From positions 186,001 to 250,000 of the forward strand of contig CAWHMD010000005.1 of assembly GCA_963830385.1 (NCBI GenBank): a DNA stretch of 64,000 nt, in the 5' to 3' direction. Under the pieces are notes generated by a model. That model was not told where the DNA came from and made no database searches. It was given only the letters and a program-made list of their open reading frames with translations. Shown here piece by piece: positions 55,613-63,761 of this stretch. How positions within the stretch are numbered: position 1 is the stretch's first letter; each line of letters starts with the position of its first letter. Origin of the DNA: Bog-532 sp963830385 (GTDB lineage Bacteria > Actinomycetota > Actinomycetes > Streptosporangiales > Streptosporangiaceae). Both the position numbers and the translations under genes were made by a program.

Positions 55613-56253
55613 CGGATTGTTTCCAGCCAGTTGGTCAGTAGGGTGGCGCCGGCGTCGCCGGACTTCTCCGGGTGGAACTGGGTCGCGGACAGCAGGCCGT
55701 CCTCGACCGCGGCCGCGAACGGTTCGCCGTGGGTGGCCCAGGTGACCTGGGCGCTCGAGTCCCGCAGGAGGCCGGCGCGGGCGTAGCGAAGGCCGTAGGA
55801 GTGCACGAAGTAGAAGCGGGTGCCCGGCCCGATCCCGGCGAACAGGGTGGACCCGGCCGGGGGTGAGACCGTGTTCCAGCCCATGTGCGGCAGCACCGGC
55901 GCTTCCAGCCGCTCCACCGTGCCGGGCAGCAGGCCGCAGCCCTCGGTGCGCTCGCCGTGCTCCTCGCCGGAGGCGAACAGCACCTGCATGCCGACGCAGA
56001 TGGCCAGCACCGGGCGGCCGCTGGCCAGCCGCTGGGCGATGAGCTTGTCGCCGCCGACCGAGCGCAGCCCGGCCATGCAGGCGGCGAACGCGCCGACCCC
56101 CGGGACGACCAGGCCGTCCGCGTCCAGGGCGGCGTCCGGGTCAGCGGTCACGGTGACGTCGGCGCCGACCCGGGCCAGGGCCCGTTCGGCCGAGCGGAGG
56201 TTGCCCGAACCGTAGTCCAGGACGACGATTTCCGGTCTCGGGCCGGAGCTCAC
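55609..56253 (-). CDS. hisH: Imidazole glycerol phosphate synthase glutaminase subunit
   Basis: A 214-residue class I amidotransferase feeding ammonia to HisF. The nucleophile Cys is in VLAICVGMQVLFASGEEHGE, and His and Glu are in ATQFHPEKSGDAG. The N-terminus IVVLDYGSGNLRSAERAL is typical. Four-base overlaps with hisB and priA indicate coupling. Confidence 0.97.
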   Translation of the reverse strand: MSSGPRPEIVVLDYGSGNLRSAERALARVGADVTVTADPDAALDADGLVVPGVGAFAACMAGLRSVGGDKLIAQRLASGRPVLAICVGMQVLFASGEEHGERTEGCGLLPGTVERLEAPVLPHMGWNTVSPPAGSTLFAGIGPGTRFYFVHSYGLRYARAGLLRDSSAQVTWATHGEPFAAAVEDGLLSATQFHPEKSGDAGATLLTNWLETIR

Positions 56254-56846
56254 AGGACGCCCTTGGTGCTGGGGATGCCGCCCGCCCGCGGGTCGGGGGC
56301 GACCGCGCTGCGCAGGGCCCGGGCCATCGCCTTGAACTGGGCCTCCACGATGTGGTGGGGGTTGCGCCCGTACAGCACCCGGACGTGCAGGCAGATCGCG
56401 GCCGAGAACGCCATCGACTCGAACACGTGCCGGGTCAGCGTGGTGTCGTAGCTGCCGATCAGCGGGGCCATGTGGTCCGGCTCCTCGTGCACCACGTAGG
56501 GGCGGCCGGACAGGTCCACCGCCGCCATCACCAGCGTCTCGTCCAGCGGGATGAGGCTGTTGCCGAACCGGGTGATGCCGGACTTGTCGCCGAGGGCCTC
56601 GCGCAGCGCCTGGCCGACCGCGATCGAGGTGTCCTCGACCGTATGGTGGGCGTCGATCTCGGTGTCGCCCTTGGCCCGGACGGTCAGGTCGAGCCCGCCG
56701 TGCTTGCCGAGCTGGCTCAGCATGTGGTCGAAGAACGGCACGCCGGTGTCGACCTCGACCACGCCGATCCCGTCCAGGTCCAGCTCGACCAGGATCTGGG
56801 TCTCGTGGGTGAGGCGCTCGACGCGCGCCTTCCGCTCGCGGTTCAC
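56250..56846 (-). CDS. hisB: Imidazoleglycerol-phosphate dehydratase
   Basis: A 198-residue monofunctional dehydratase. VDTGVPFFDHMLSQLGKHGG and DAHHTVEDTSIAVGQALREA carry the His/Glu manganese ligands, repeated in the second half (VFESMAFSAAICLHVRVLYG, then NPHHIVEAQFKAMARAL). No phosphatase domain is fused. It overlaps hisC and hisH by four bases. Confidence 0.97.
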   Translation of the reverse strand: MNRERKARVERLTHETQILVELDLDGIGVVEVDTGVPFFDHMLSQLGKHGGLDLTVRAKGDTEIDAHHTVEDTSIAVGQALREALGDKSGITRFGNSLIPLDETLVMAAVDLSGRPYVVHEEPDHMAPLIGSYDTTLTRHVFESMAFSAAICLHVRVLYGRNPHHIVEAQFKAMARALRSAVAPDPRAGGIPSTKGVL

Positions 56847-57985
56847 TCCGGTACCACCTCGTTGAACGCCTCTCTGAAGGCCGCCATCTCCTCGGCCGTG
56901 CCGATCGAGACCCGCAGCCAGCCGGGCGGCCCGACCTGCCGGATCAGCACGCCGTGGTCCACCAGCTGCCGCCAGACCGCGTCCCGGTCGGCGAACTCGC
57001 CGAACATGACGAAGTTGGCGTCGGAATCGGCCACGCTCAGGCCGCGGTCACGGAGCCAGGCCACGCAGTCGTCCCGCCCCGCCCGGAGCGCGTCCACACT
57101 GGCCAGCGGGTCCTGGGCGTGGGCGAGGGCGGCGCGGGCGACCGCCTGGGTCACCGCCGACAGGTGGTAGGGCAGCCGGACGATCAGCATCGTGCGGACC
57201 AGCTCGGGGCTGGCCGCCATGTAGCCGACCCGGGCGCCGGCCATCGCGAACGCCTTGGACATGGTGCGGGTGACGACCAGGCGCGGGTACTCCGGCAGCA
57301 ACGTCAGCGCGCTGGGCGTGCCGGTCCGGCGGAACTCGGCGTAGGCCTCGTCGACCACCACCACGCCGGGGGCCGCCGCGCAGACCGCCCGGATCACGTC
57401 CAGCGGGAGCGACGTGCCGGTCGGGTTGTTCGGGGAGGTCAGGAACACGACCTCGGGGCGGGTGTCGCGGATCTGGGCGGCCGCCTTGTCCGGGTCGATG
57501 CTGAAGTCGTCCTCCCGGCACGCCGCGAACCACTCGGTGCAGGTCACCCTGGCGATCAGCGGGTGCATGGAGTACGACGGCTCGAAGCCGAGGGCGGCGT
57601 GGCCGGGGCCGCCGAAGGCCTGCAGCAGCTGCTGGATGACCTCGTTGGAGCCGTTCGCCGCCCAGGTGTGGGCCGCGGTCAGGCCGTGGCCCAGGTAGGC
57701 GGCGAGGTCCTCGCGCAGGGCGACAGCGTCGCGGTCGGGGTAGCGGTTGAGGCCGCCGGCCACCTCGGCCACCGCGTCGGTGATGGCCCGGGCCACCCGG
57801 GGGGTGGGCGGGTAGGGGTTCTCGTTGGTGTTCAGGCGGACCGGGACGTTGAGCTGGGGGGCGCCGTAGGGCTCGAGGCCGGCCAGGTCGTCGCGCAGCG
57901 GGAGGCCGGTCGCGGCGGCGCCGTCGCTGGGGGCGAGGGAGCTGGGGGCGCTGGCGCTGGCGGCGCTGGCGCTGGGGGCGCTCAT
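56843..57985 (-). CDS. hisC: Histidinol-phosphate aminotransferase
   Basis: A 380-residue PLP aminotransferase. VRLNTNENPYPPTPRVARAI, YPDRDAVALREDLAAYLG, VFLTSPNNPTGTSLPLDVI and the PLP lysine in TRTMSKAFAMAGARVGYM are present. ATG 57985 overlaps the hisD stop (ATGA). The first ~30 residues are a low-complexity Ser/Ala tract encoded by GCGCTGGCG-like repeats and are unlikely to be structured. Confidence 0.95.
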   Translation of the reverse strand: MSAPSASAASASAPSSLAPSDGAAATGLPLRDDLAGLEPYGAPQLNVPVRLNTNENPYPPTPRVARAITDAVAEVAGGLNRYPDRDAVALREDLAAYLGHGLTAAHTWAANGSNEVIQQLLQAFGGPGHAALGFEPSYSMHPLIARVTCTEWFAACREDDFSIDPDKAAAQIRDTRPEVVFLTSPNNPTGTSLPLDVIRAVCAAAPGVVVVDEAYAEFRRTGTPSALTLLPEYPRLVVTRTMSKAFAMAGARVGYMAASPELVRTMLIVRLPYHLSAVTQAVARAALAHAQDPLASVDALRAGRDDCVAWLRDRGLSVADSDANFVMFGEFADRDAVWRQLVDHGVLIRQVGPPGWLRVSIGTAEEMAAFREAFNEVVPE

Positions 57986-59301
57986 TTGGGGACCCGGACC
58001 CGGACGGCGGCGACGTGGGCGGCCAGCTGCTCCTCGCCGCCGAGGGCGTCGATGTACGGTGCGGCCGTCGCCAGCCCCTCGCGGCCGCACTCGATCACGT
58101 TGACCAGCTTGAGGAACGGGAGCACGGTGAGGCCGGCCGCGTGCCGGGCGGTGCCGCCGGTCGGCAGCACGTGGTTCGACCCGGCCAGGTAGTCGCCCAG
58201 CGAGACCGGCGAGTAGGGCCCGGCGAAGATCGCACCGGCGTTGCGGACCCGGGTCGTGACCTTGCCGGCGTCCTCGGTCTGCACCTCCAGGTGCTCCGGC
58301 GCCCAGGCGTCGGACACCGCCAGGGCGGCGTCCACGTCGCGGACCAGCACGTAGGCGGACTGGCCGGACAGTGCCTCCTCGATGCGCTCCCGGTTGAGCT
58401 GGCCGGGCAGCTGCTTGGCGAGCTCGGCGTCGGTCCGTTCGGGCAGGTCCGGGTCGGAGGTGATCAGCAGGGTGGCGGCCAGCGGGTCGTGCTCGGCCTG
58501 GGCAATCAGGTCGGCGGCCACGAAGGCCGGGTCGGCGGTGTGGTCGGCGATGATCGCGATCTCGGTCGGGCCGTTCTCGCCGTCGGTGCCCACGACCCCG
58601 CCCAGCAGCCGCTTGGCCGCGGCCACGTACACGTTGCCGGGGCCCGTCAGCACGTCGGCCGGCGCGCAGGCGTCGGTGCCGTACGCGAACATGGCCAGGG
58701 CCTGCGCCCCGCCCACCGCGTGCACCTCGTCCACGCCGAGCAGCGCGCAGGCGGCCAGCACGGCCGGGTGCGGCAGGCCGCCCTGGTCGGCCCGCGGCGG
58801 GGAGGCCACCGCGACCGACGGGACGCCCGCCACCTGGGCGGGCACCACGTTCATGACCACCGAAGACGGGTAGGCGACCAGCCCGCCTGGCACGTACACC
58901 CCGGCGCGGGAAACCGGCACGTAGCGGGCGGTGACGGTCAGGCCGTCGGCCGGGGCGACCGTGTTCTCGGCGGGCGGCAGCTGGGCCTCATGGACCAGGC
59001 GGGCCCGCCGGGCGGCCTCCTCCAGGGCGCGGGCGACGGCCGGGTCGAGCGCGCTGAGCGCGGCCTCGAGCGCCTCGGGGGGAACCCGGGTCGTCTCCAG
59101 GTCCACGCCGTCGAACCGGGCGGTGTACTCGCGGACCGCGGCGGCACCGCGCTGGCGTACGTCTTCGCACACCGGGCGGATCTGTTCGGCCGCCGCGGCC
59201 ACGTCCAGCGTGGCGCGGGGCAGGATGCCGGACAGGCTGACGCGGCTCAGGGCGGCCGCGTCGCGGTCACGCAGGTCGATGCGGTCGATACGGGGAATCA
59301 C
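57982..59301 (-). CDS. hisD: Histidinol dehydrogenase
   Basis: A 439-residue zinc enzyme oxidising histidinol to histidine in two steps. VPVSRAGVYVPGGLVAYPSS, AVGGAQALAMFAYGT, LTGPGNVYVAAAKRLLGG, IADHTADPAFVAADLIAQAE with HDP, and APEHLEV are all intact. The GTG start at 59301 heads the overlapping hisD-hisC-hisB-hisH-priA-hisF operon. Confidence 0.98.
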   Translation of the reverse strand: MIPRIDRIDLRDRDAAALSRVSLSGILPRATLDVAAAAEQIRPVCEDVRQRGAAAVREYTARFDGVDLETTRVPPEALEAALSALDPAVARALEEAARRARLVHEAQLPPAENTVAPADGLTVTARYVPVSRAGVYVPGGLVAYPSSVVMNVVPAQVAGVPSVAVASPPRADQGGLPHPAVLAACALLGVDEVHAVGGAQALAMFAYGTDACAPADVLTGPGNVYVAAAKRLLGGVVGTDGENGPTEIAIIADHTADPAFVAADLIAQAEHDPLAATLLITSDPDLPERTDAELAKQLPGQLNRERIEEALSGQSAYVLVRDVDAALAVSDAWAPEHLEVQTEDAGKVTTRVRNAGAIFAGPYSPVSLGDYLAGSNHVLPTGGTARHAAGLTVLPFLKLVNVIECGREGLATAAPYIDALGGEEQLAAHVAAVRVRVPK

Positions 59302-59390
59302 CCGCTCAGTCTACGGAGAGGGGCAGGTGGGGGCGGCGGCGTCGTCCACAATGCGGACACGGATGGGCGCGGACGGTGGGCGGCGGGGAG

Positions 59391-60146
59391 TTACCGGCCG
59401 GGGTTGGTGGGGCTGGGGCTGCCTGGACTGCCGGGGGTGCTGGGGTCGCTGGGGTTGCTGGGGTCGGCTGGGGTGGTGGGGCGGCTGGGGCCACGGAAGT
59501 ACGCGACCGCTTCCGGGATGGCGATGACCAGGGCGGCGACCACCGGCCAGAACAGGATGGCACCCTTGGAGCCGAGCGACAGCGAGGCGTGCAGGTGGGT
59601 GCCGGTGGGGCTGGTCAGCAGCCGGTGCTGGAACGCGGCGTGCCCGTAGTTGTCGCCGATCCACGCCATCAGCGCGGCCGCGGCCAGGCCGCCGAGGATC
59701 AGGCCCAGCGCGGCGGGCGCGCCCCGGCGGCGGACCACCAGCAGGTAGCCAGCGATCCCGGTCAGGAGGCCGCCGAGCGCGGCGATGAGGGCGAACCAGG
59801 CGTCGGCGGCGATGAACGCGGTCGTCTCCGGGTTGACCAGGCCGGCGCCGCCGCGGCTGACCACCTGGGCCAGGGCGCGGGGAGCCAGCACCGCCCAGAG
59901 ATAGCCGGCCGGGACGCCGAAGACCGCGGTGGCGACCAGGACGGCCAGGAAGATGACGACGGCGGCGCGGGCGGCGCGAGGGGCGGGGAGGCGGTGGCGG
60001 GCTCGCTGAATTTTTTGTGACTCTTGGTGCTCACCGGGCCACTGCGACTGAGCGGGTTGCTGCGGCTGGCTGGATGCGGGGGGCTGGTGTGACGGGCTGG
60101 GCGCGGGGCCGGAAGACGGCACGGGGTCGTGGGAGTTGGTGTCCAC
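59391..60146 (-). CDS. DUF2567-like membrane protein
   Basis: A ~251-residue protein. A Pro/Gln/Ser-rich N-terminus is followed by about four membrane spans (AAVVIFLAVLVATAVFGVPA, WFALIAALGGLLTGIAGYLL, ALGLILGGLAAAALMAWIG, GAILFWPVVAALVIAIPEAV). The pattern including GYLWAVLAPRA resembles DUF2567, a family often next to hisD in actinomycetes. Function unknown. GTG 60146 lies five bases after the DUF1330 stop. The C-terminal tail is a Pro/Ser/Thr repeat. Confidence 0.72.
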   Translation of the reverse strand: MDTNSHDPVPSSGPAPSPSHQPPASSQPQQPAQSQWPGEHQESQKIQRARHRLPAPRAARAAVVIFLAVLVATAVFGVPAGYLWAVLAPRALAQVVSRGGAGLVNPETTAFIAADAWFALIAALGGLLTGIAGYLLVVRRRGAPAALGLILGGLAAAALMAWIGDNYGHAAFQHRLLTSPTGTHLHASLSLGSKGAILFWPVVAALVIAIPEAVAYFRGPSRPTTPADPSNPSDPSTPGSPGSPSPTNPGR

Positions 60147-60151
60147 CAGGG

Positions 60152-60445
60152 TCAGGCCACGCCCTCGACGAACAGGAGCCGGCGGCCGAGCGCGACCGGC
60201 CGGATCGCCAGCGCCGGGGCGTACTCGGGGGACGCGTACCACTCTCGGAGCCGGGCCATGTCGGGGAACTCGAGGATGACCACCCGCTCGTTCAGGGGCC
60301 AGTCCCCCTCGGGTACCTGGGGCCGCGCGCCGCGGGCCAGGTACCTGCCCCCGTACTGGGCGATGGACGCGGCCGCCAGCTCGCGGTAGCGGGCGGCCTG
60401 CTGCTCGTCGTAGATCTCGACTTCGGAGATCGCGTAGGCGGCCAT
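60152..60445 (-). CDS. DUF1330 family protein
   Basis: A 97-residue alpha/beta-barrel (ferredoxin-like) protein: AYAISEVEIYDEQQAARYRE, GGRYLARGARP, ERVVILEFPDMARLREWYAS and YAPALAIRPVALGRRLLFVEG. DUF1330 members resemble small monooxygenase-like folds without assigned function. It is followed closely by the DUF2567-like gene. Confidence 0.88.
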   Translation of the reverse strand: MAAYAISEVEIYDEQQAARYRELAAASIAQYGGRYLARGARPQVPEGDWPLNERVVILEFPDMARLREWYASPEYAPALAIRPVALGRRLLFVEGVA

Positions 60446-60532
60446 GCGTCCATTCTTCCCCCGCGGTGGAGTGCTCGGGCCACGCCGGCGGGCCAGCTGG
60501 CCGGTGGGCTGGGGCCCGGCGGCGCGCGGGGG

Positions 60533-60943
60533 CTAGACCGGGCCGTCGTCGGGGACGTAGTGGCGGCTGCCGTCGGCGGGGTCGGTCCAGACGCGCATGA
60601 TCGTGCCGCTGGAGGGATCACGGAAGCGTTCGGCGGTGGGGACCCAGCCGGGCTGGGGCTGAGCCACCTGGGCGTGCCGTTTGCGGCGGCGCGGCCGGCT
60701 GGGAGCGGCGGCGTCACTGCCCGGACCGTCCGCGCCGCCGCCCGCGCCGCCGGACAGGGCGACCGGAGGCAGGTCGGCCAGGGCCACCGCCGCCTCGTCG
60801 GTGTAGGCCGCGCCGAGGACGACGCCGACCCGGCGGCGCAACTCCTCGGTGTCCATCCGCCCGGCCGCGTAGTGCTCCCGCAGCACGGCGACCAGGCGGT
60901 CGCGGTCGGCGTCACCCAGCAGCGAGCGCCGCTCCCCCGGCAC
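60533..60943 (-). CDS. DUF1707 domain protein
   Basis: A 136-residue protein whose first ~60 residues match the SHOCT-like DUF1707 domain of actinobacteria (LLGDADRDRLVAVLREHYAA, GRMDTEELRRRVGVVLGAAY, ALADLPPV). A Gly/Ala/Pro-rich basic linker leads to a C-terminal WTDPADGSRHYVPDDGPV tail that looks like a small beta hairpin. DUF1707 proteins are often membrane-linked, but no membrane span is visible here. It begins two bases after the YbjQ gene stop. Confidence 0.8.
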   Translation of the reverse strand: MPGERRSLLGDADRDRLVAVLREHYAAGRMDTEELRRRVGVVLGAAYTDEAAVALADLPPVALSGGAGGGADGPGSDAAAPSRPRRRKRHAQVAQPQPGWVPTAERFRDPSSGTIMRVWTDPADGSRHYVPDDGPV

Positions 60944-60945
60944 GG

Positions 60946-61311
60946 TCAGGCCGACGGTGACGCCGGGCTGACCACGACGGCGGTGCCGTAGGCGACGATT
61001 TCCGTCAGTCCCTGACCCATCTCCGAGGAGTCGAACCGCATCGCCACCACACCGTTGGCCCCGAGCAGCCGGGCATTCTCGATCATGCGGTCCACGGCGT
61101 GGCGGCGGCTGTCCTCCAGCAACTGGGTGTACTCCCTCACCTCGCCCTGGCGCAGCGCCTTGAACCCGGCGCTGATCGACTTGACCGCGCCCATGCTGCG
61201 GACGACCAGGCCGAACGCGACCCCGAGGTCACGCTCGACGGTCACGGCGGGCAGTTCGAACGCGGTGGTAACCGGAAAAGAAGCTGCAGAAGTCCCCGTT
61301 GATTCCGTCAT
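60946..61311 (-). CDS. YbjQ/UPF0145 family protein
   Basis: A 121-residue protein with the UPF0145 pattern: FGLVVRSMGAVKSISAGFKA, REYTQLLEDSRRHAVDRMIE, NARLLGANGVVAMRFDSSEM and IVAYGTAVVV. The family forms pentameric rings of unknown function. ATG 61311 was chosen because it precedes the domain by a normal length. It forms an operon with the DUF1707 gene. Confidence 0.9.
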   Translation of the reverse strand: MTESTGTSAASFPVTTAFELPAVTVERDLGVAFGLVVRSMGAVKSISAGFKALRQGEVREYTQLLEDSRRHAVDRMIENARLLGANGVVAMRFDSSEMGQGLTEIVAYGTAVVVSPASPSA

Positions 61312-61483
61312 GGTCGGCAGTACATCGGGCGCTGCCGGACCTGTCAACGGGGGCGCGCCGGTGAGCCAGCCACCCCCGGCGGCGGTACTCCGCAGGCCGG
61401 GTGACGACGGAACCACCCAGGAACGTTTTCAAAAAAAATAGTGCTGAGGGTGAGGGCGACCGCGACGGCTGCTGGCAAGGTCA

Positions 61484-61500
61484 TTTGCCGGTCTGGCAAA
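61484..61500. promoter_or_regulatory. Palindromic operator just upstream of the cupin-XRE gene
   Basis: TTTGCCGGTCTGGCAAA is an exact 6-bp inverted repeat around GGTCT and ends nine bases before the ATG of an XRE regulator. The position predicts autorepression by the encoded protein. Confidence 0.6.
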
Positions 61501-61509
61501 ATTCGGAGC

Positions 61510-62118
61510 ATGGCTGACCTGGAGCGAGTGCTCAGCGACGTCGGGCCGCGGCTGCGGGCGCTGCGGCAGCGGCGCGGCACCACGCTGGCCGAACTGTCCG
61601 CCGCGACCGCCATCTCGGTCAGCACACTGTCCCGGCTGGAGTCCGGGCGGCGGCGGCCCAACCTGGAGTTGCTGCTGCCGCTGGCCGAGGCGTACGGGGT
61701 GCCGCTGGACGACCTGGTGGGGGCGCCGGCCACCGGGGATCCGCGCATCCATCTGCGGCCGCTGAACCGGTACGGGCGGACCATCGTGCCGCTCACGCGG
61801 CGGCCGGGCGGGGTCCAGGCGTACAAGATGGTCATCCCGGTCCCGGCGGAAGCTGAGCCACAGCAACCGGACCTGCAGGTGCACGAGGGCTACGAGTGGA
61901 TGTACGTGCTCAACGGGAAACTGCGACTGGTGCTCGGGCAGCAGGACCTGGTGCTCTCCCCCGGCGAGGCGGCCGAGTTCGACACCCGGGTGCCGCATTG
62001 GTTCGGGTGCGCCTGCGACGAACGGGCCGAGTGCGAGCCGGTGGAGTTCCTGTGCCTGTTCGGGCGGCAGGGGGAACGCGCTCACCTGCGGGTCCGGCCC
62101 AAGGCCACCGAGGCCTGA
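61510..62118 (+). CDS. XRE-family regulator with C-terminal cupin domain
   Basis: A 202-residue regulator. The helix-turn-helix (~10-65) is LRALRQRRGTTLAELSAATA followed by ISVSTLSRLESGRRRPNLEL. The C-terminal cupin has VHEGYEWMYVLNGKLRLVLG and LSPGEAAEFDTRVPHWFG, a pocket for a small ligand or metal. ATG 61510 follows CGGAG closely and a perfect palindrome. Such proteins often control amino acid, polyamine or detoxification genes. The adjacent F420-type oxidoreductase gene is on the opposite strand. Confidence 0.9.
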   Translation: MADLERVLSDVGPRLRALRQRRGTTLAELSAATAISVSTLSRLESGRRRPNLELLLPLAEAYGVPLDDLVGAPATGDPRIHLRPLNRYGRTIVPLTRRPGGVQAYKMVIPVPAEAEPQQPDLQVHEGYEWMYVLNGKLRLVLGQQDLVLSPGEAAEFDTRVPHWFGCACDERAECEPVEFLCLFGRQGERAHLRVRPKATEA

Positions 62119-62155
62119 CCGGGGCGCGCGGGCGTGGGGGCAGGGGTCTCCCGGC

Positions 62156-63079
62156 TCAGGCGGCGGGCTCGATGGCGTGGAGGTCGGGGAGGACCGAGAT
62201 CAGCGCGTCCAGGGTGGCGTCGTCCCATGGGCCCCGCGGCGCCAGCAGCACGTGCTCGATGCCCAGCGCGGCCAGGCCGTGCAGGTGAGCCACCGTGTCC
62301 TTAGCGCCCGCGCCCACGTCGAACGGGGAGGCGATGGTCTTCTCGATCTCGGCGTAGTCGCGGCCCTCGGCCGCGCAGTGCTCGCGCAGCACCCGCAGCT
62401 TGTGCTCGATGTTGTCGGCGAACTGCGAGCCGGGCAGGTCGAACAGGCTGCAGGCGTCGGCGTACCTGGCCACCAGGCGGAGCGTCTTTTTTTCGCCGCT
62501 GCCGCCGATCACGATCGGCGGGTGCGGCCGCTGCAGCGAGTTCGGTGAGTTCAGCGTCCGGGCCAGGTCGTAGTGACGGCCGCGGTAGGGCGAGTCGTCG
62601 TCGCGCCACATCTGGTGGGCGATCTGCAGGGTCTCCTCCAGGCGCTCGAACCGCTCGGCCAGGGGCGGGAACGGGATGCCCAGGCCTTCGGCCTCCCAGG
62701 CGGTCCCGGGACCGGCCGGCTCGGGATTCCAGGGCGCGCCGGCCCCGATGCCGAACACGGCCCGGCCGCCGGAGAGCACGTCCAGCGCGGTTACCGTCTT
62801 GAGCAGCACGCCCGGGTGACGGTAGGCGACCGACGTGACCAGGGTGCCGAGGGTGGTCCGCCGGGTCTGCCCGGCCAGGAACGAGAGCGTGGCGTAGGCC
62901 TCGGTGATGGGGGCTTCGGGCGGTTCGCCGGTGACCCGGATCTGGAAGAAGTGGTCCATCACCCATATGCTGTCGACCCCGGCCTCGTCGGCGGTCCGGG
63001 CGATCCGGGCCACGGTGGAGCCGAAGTCGGTGAGCGGGATGGGCCAGGAGAAGTTGCTGATGCTGATGCCGACCTTCAT
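62156..63079 (-). CDS. F420-dependent LLM-class oxidoreductase
   Basis: A 307-residue TIM-barrel oxidoreductase of the luciferase-like monooxygenase superfamily, in the F420 subgroup. Typical stretches are MKVGISISNFSWPIP, SIWVMDHFFQIRV, LLKTVTALDVLSGGRAVFGI with GAGAPW, and HPPIVIGGSGEKKTLRLVAR with YADACS. The substrate cannot be told. It is divergent from a marR gene across a repeat-rich region, so that regulator may control it. Confidence 0.88.
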   Translation of the reverse strand: MKVGISISNFSWPIPLTDFGSTVARIARTADEAGVDSIWVMDHFFQIRVTGEPPEAPITEAYATLSFLAGQTRRTTLGTLVTSVAYRHPGVLLKTVTALDVLSGGRAVFGIGAGAPWNPEPAGPGTAWEAEGLGIPFPPLAERFERLEETLQIAHQMWRDDDSPYRGRHYDLARTLNSPNSLQRPHPPIVIGGSGEKKTLRLVARYADACSLFDLPGSQFADNIEHKLRVLREHCAAEGRDYAEIEKTIASPFDVGAGAKDTVAHLHGLAALGIEHVLLAPRGPWDDATLDALISVLPDLHAIEPAA

Positions 63080-63170
63080 GGCGGGCGCTCCCGGGATAGT
63101 CGTTAGCCAGGCAACGAATCTAACATCAATCTTGTGAGCCGGCTAACGGATTTCGGCGCCGCCCGCTGAG

Positions 63171-63229
63171 CGCTCAACGCTCAACGCTCAACGCTTAGCG
63201 CTTAGCGCTTAGCGCTTAGCGCTTAGCGC
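63171..63229. repeat. Tract of 7-bp tandem repeats in the LLM-marR intergenic region
   Basis: Three CGCTCAA units (63171-63191) are followed directly by five CGCTTAG units (63192-63226) and CGC. A further CGCTTAG is found close to the marR start. The tract lies between divergent oxidoreductase and marR genes and could be an array of regulator half-sites or a slippage-prone microsatellite. Confidence 0.85.
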
Positions 63230-63261
63230 GCTCAGCGGCCATGACCTACGCTTAGCGGGCC

Positions 63262-63717
63262 ATGTCCAGTGATCAGCCCGCCGACGAGCCGCGCCAGCCG
63301 CCGGGCGGCGACTTCCAGGCCGCGTTCTGGTCGGCCAAGCACGCGATGGCCCTCGCCTCGGCCGCCGCGTTCTCCCGGCACGGGGTCCACGAGGGGCAGC
63401 AGTTCATCCTGCGCCGCCTGTGGGCCGACGACGGGCAGACCCCCGGCCAGATCGCCAAGGCGCTGGGGCTGGCCACTTCCACCGTGACCCGGGGCGCCAC
63501 CCGGATGGAGGCGGCCGGGCTGCTGGCCCGGGAGCCGCACGAGCGCGACCGTCGGCTGGTCCGGCTGCGCCTCACCGCCCGCGGGCGGGCCCTGGAGAAG
63601 GACATCGACGCCGAGATGGGTAAGCTCACCAACCGGGCGCTCGGGTCGTTCGGGCCGGCCGAGCGCGCCGCCGTGATCGAGGCGCTGGAGAAGATCCGGG
63701 CCAACCTGGAGGGCTAG
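63262..63717 (+). CDS. MarR-family transcriptional regulator
   Basis: A 151-residue winged-helix regulator. GQQFILRRLWADDGQTPGQI, AKALGLATSTVTRGATRMEA and the wing LLAREPHERDRRLVRLRLTA are typical. MarR proteins usually repress a divergent or own operon and are released by phenolic or oxidising ligands. The divergent LLM oxidoreductase is the obvious candidate target. The ribosome site is weak, so ATG 63262 is the simplest start. Confidence 0.9.
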   Translation: MSSDQPADEPRQPPGGDFQAAFWSAKHAMALASAAAFSRHGVHEGQQFILRRLWADDGQTPGQIAKALGLATSTVTRGATRMEAAGLLAREPHERDRRLVRLRLTARGRALEKDIDAEMGKLTNRALGSFGPAERAAVIEALEKIRANLEG

Positions 63718-63761
63718 CTGGCCCGCTCACCGGGAGGGCTGGGCCGCCCGCTCAGGTCAGC

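Noticed and set aside
63171..63229. Short repeats considered as a CRISPR array
   Set aside because: Units are 7 bp, contiguous and without spacers; there are no cas genes.
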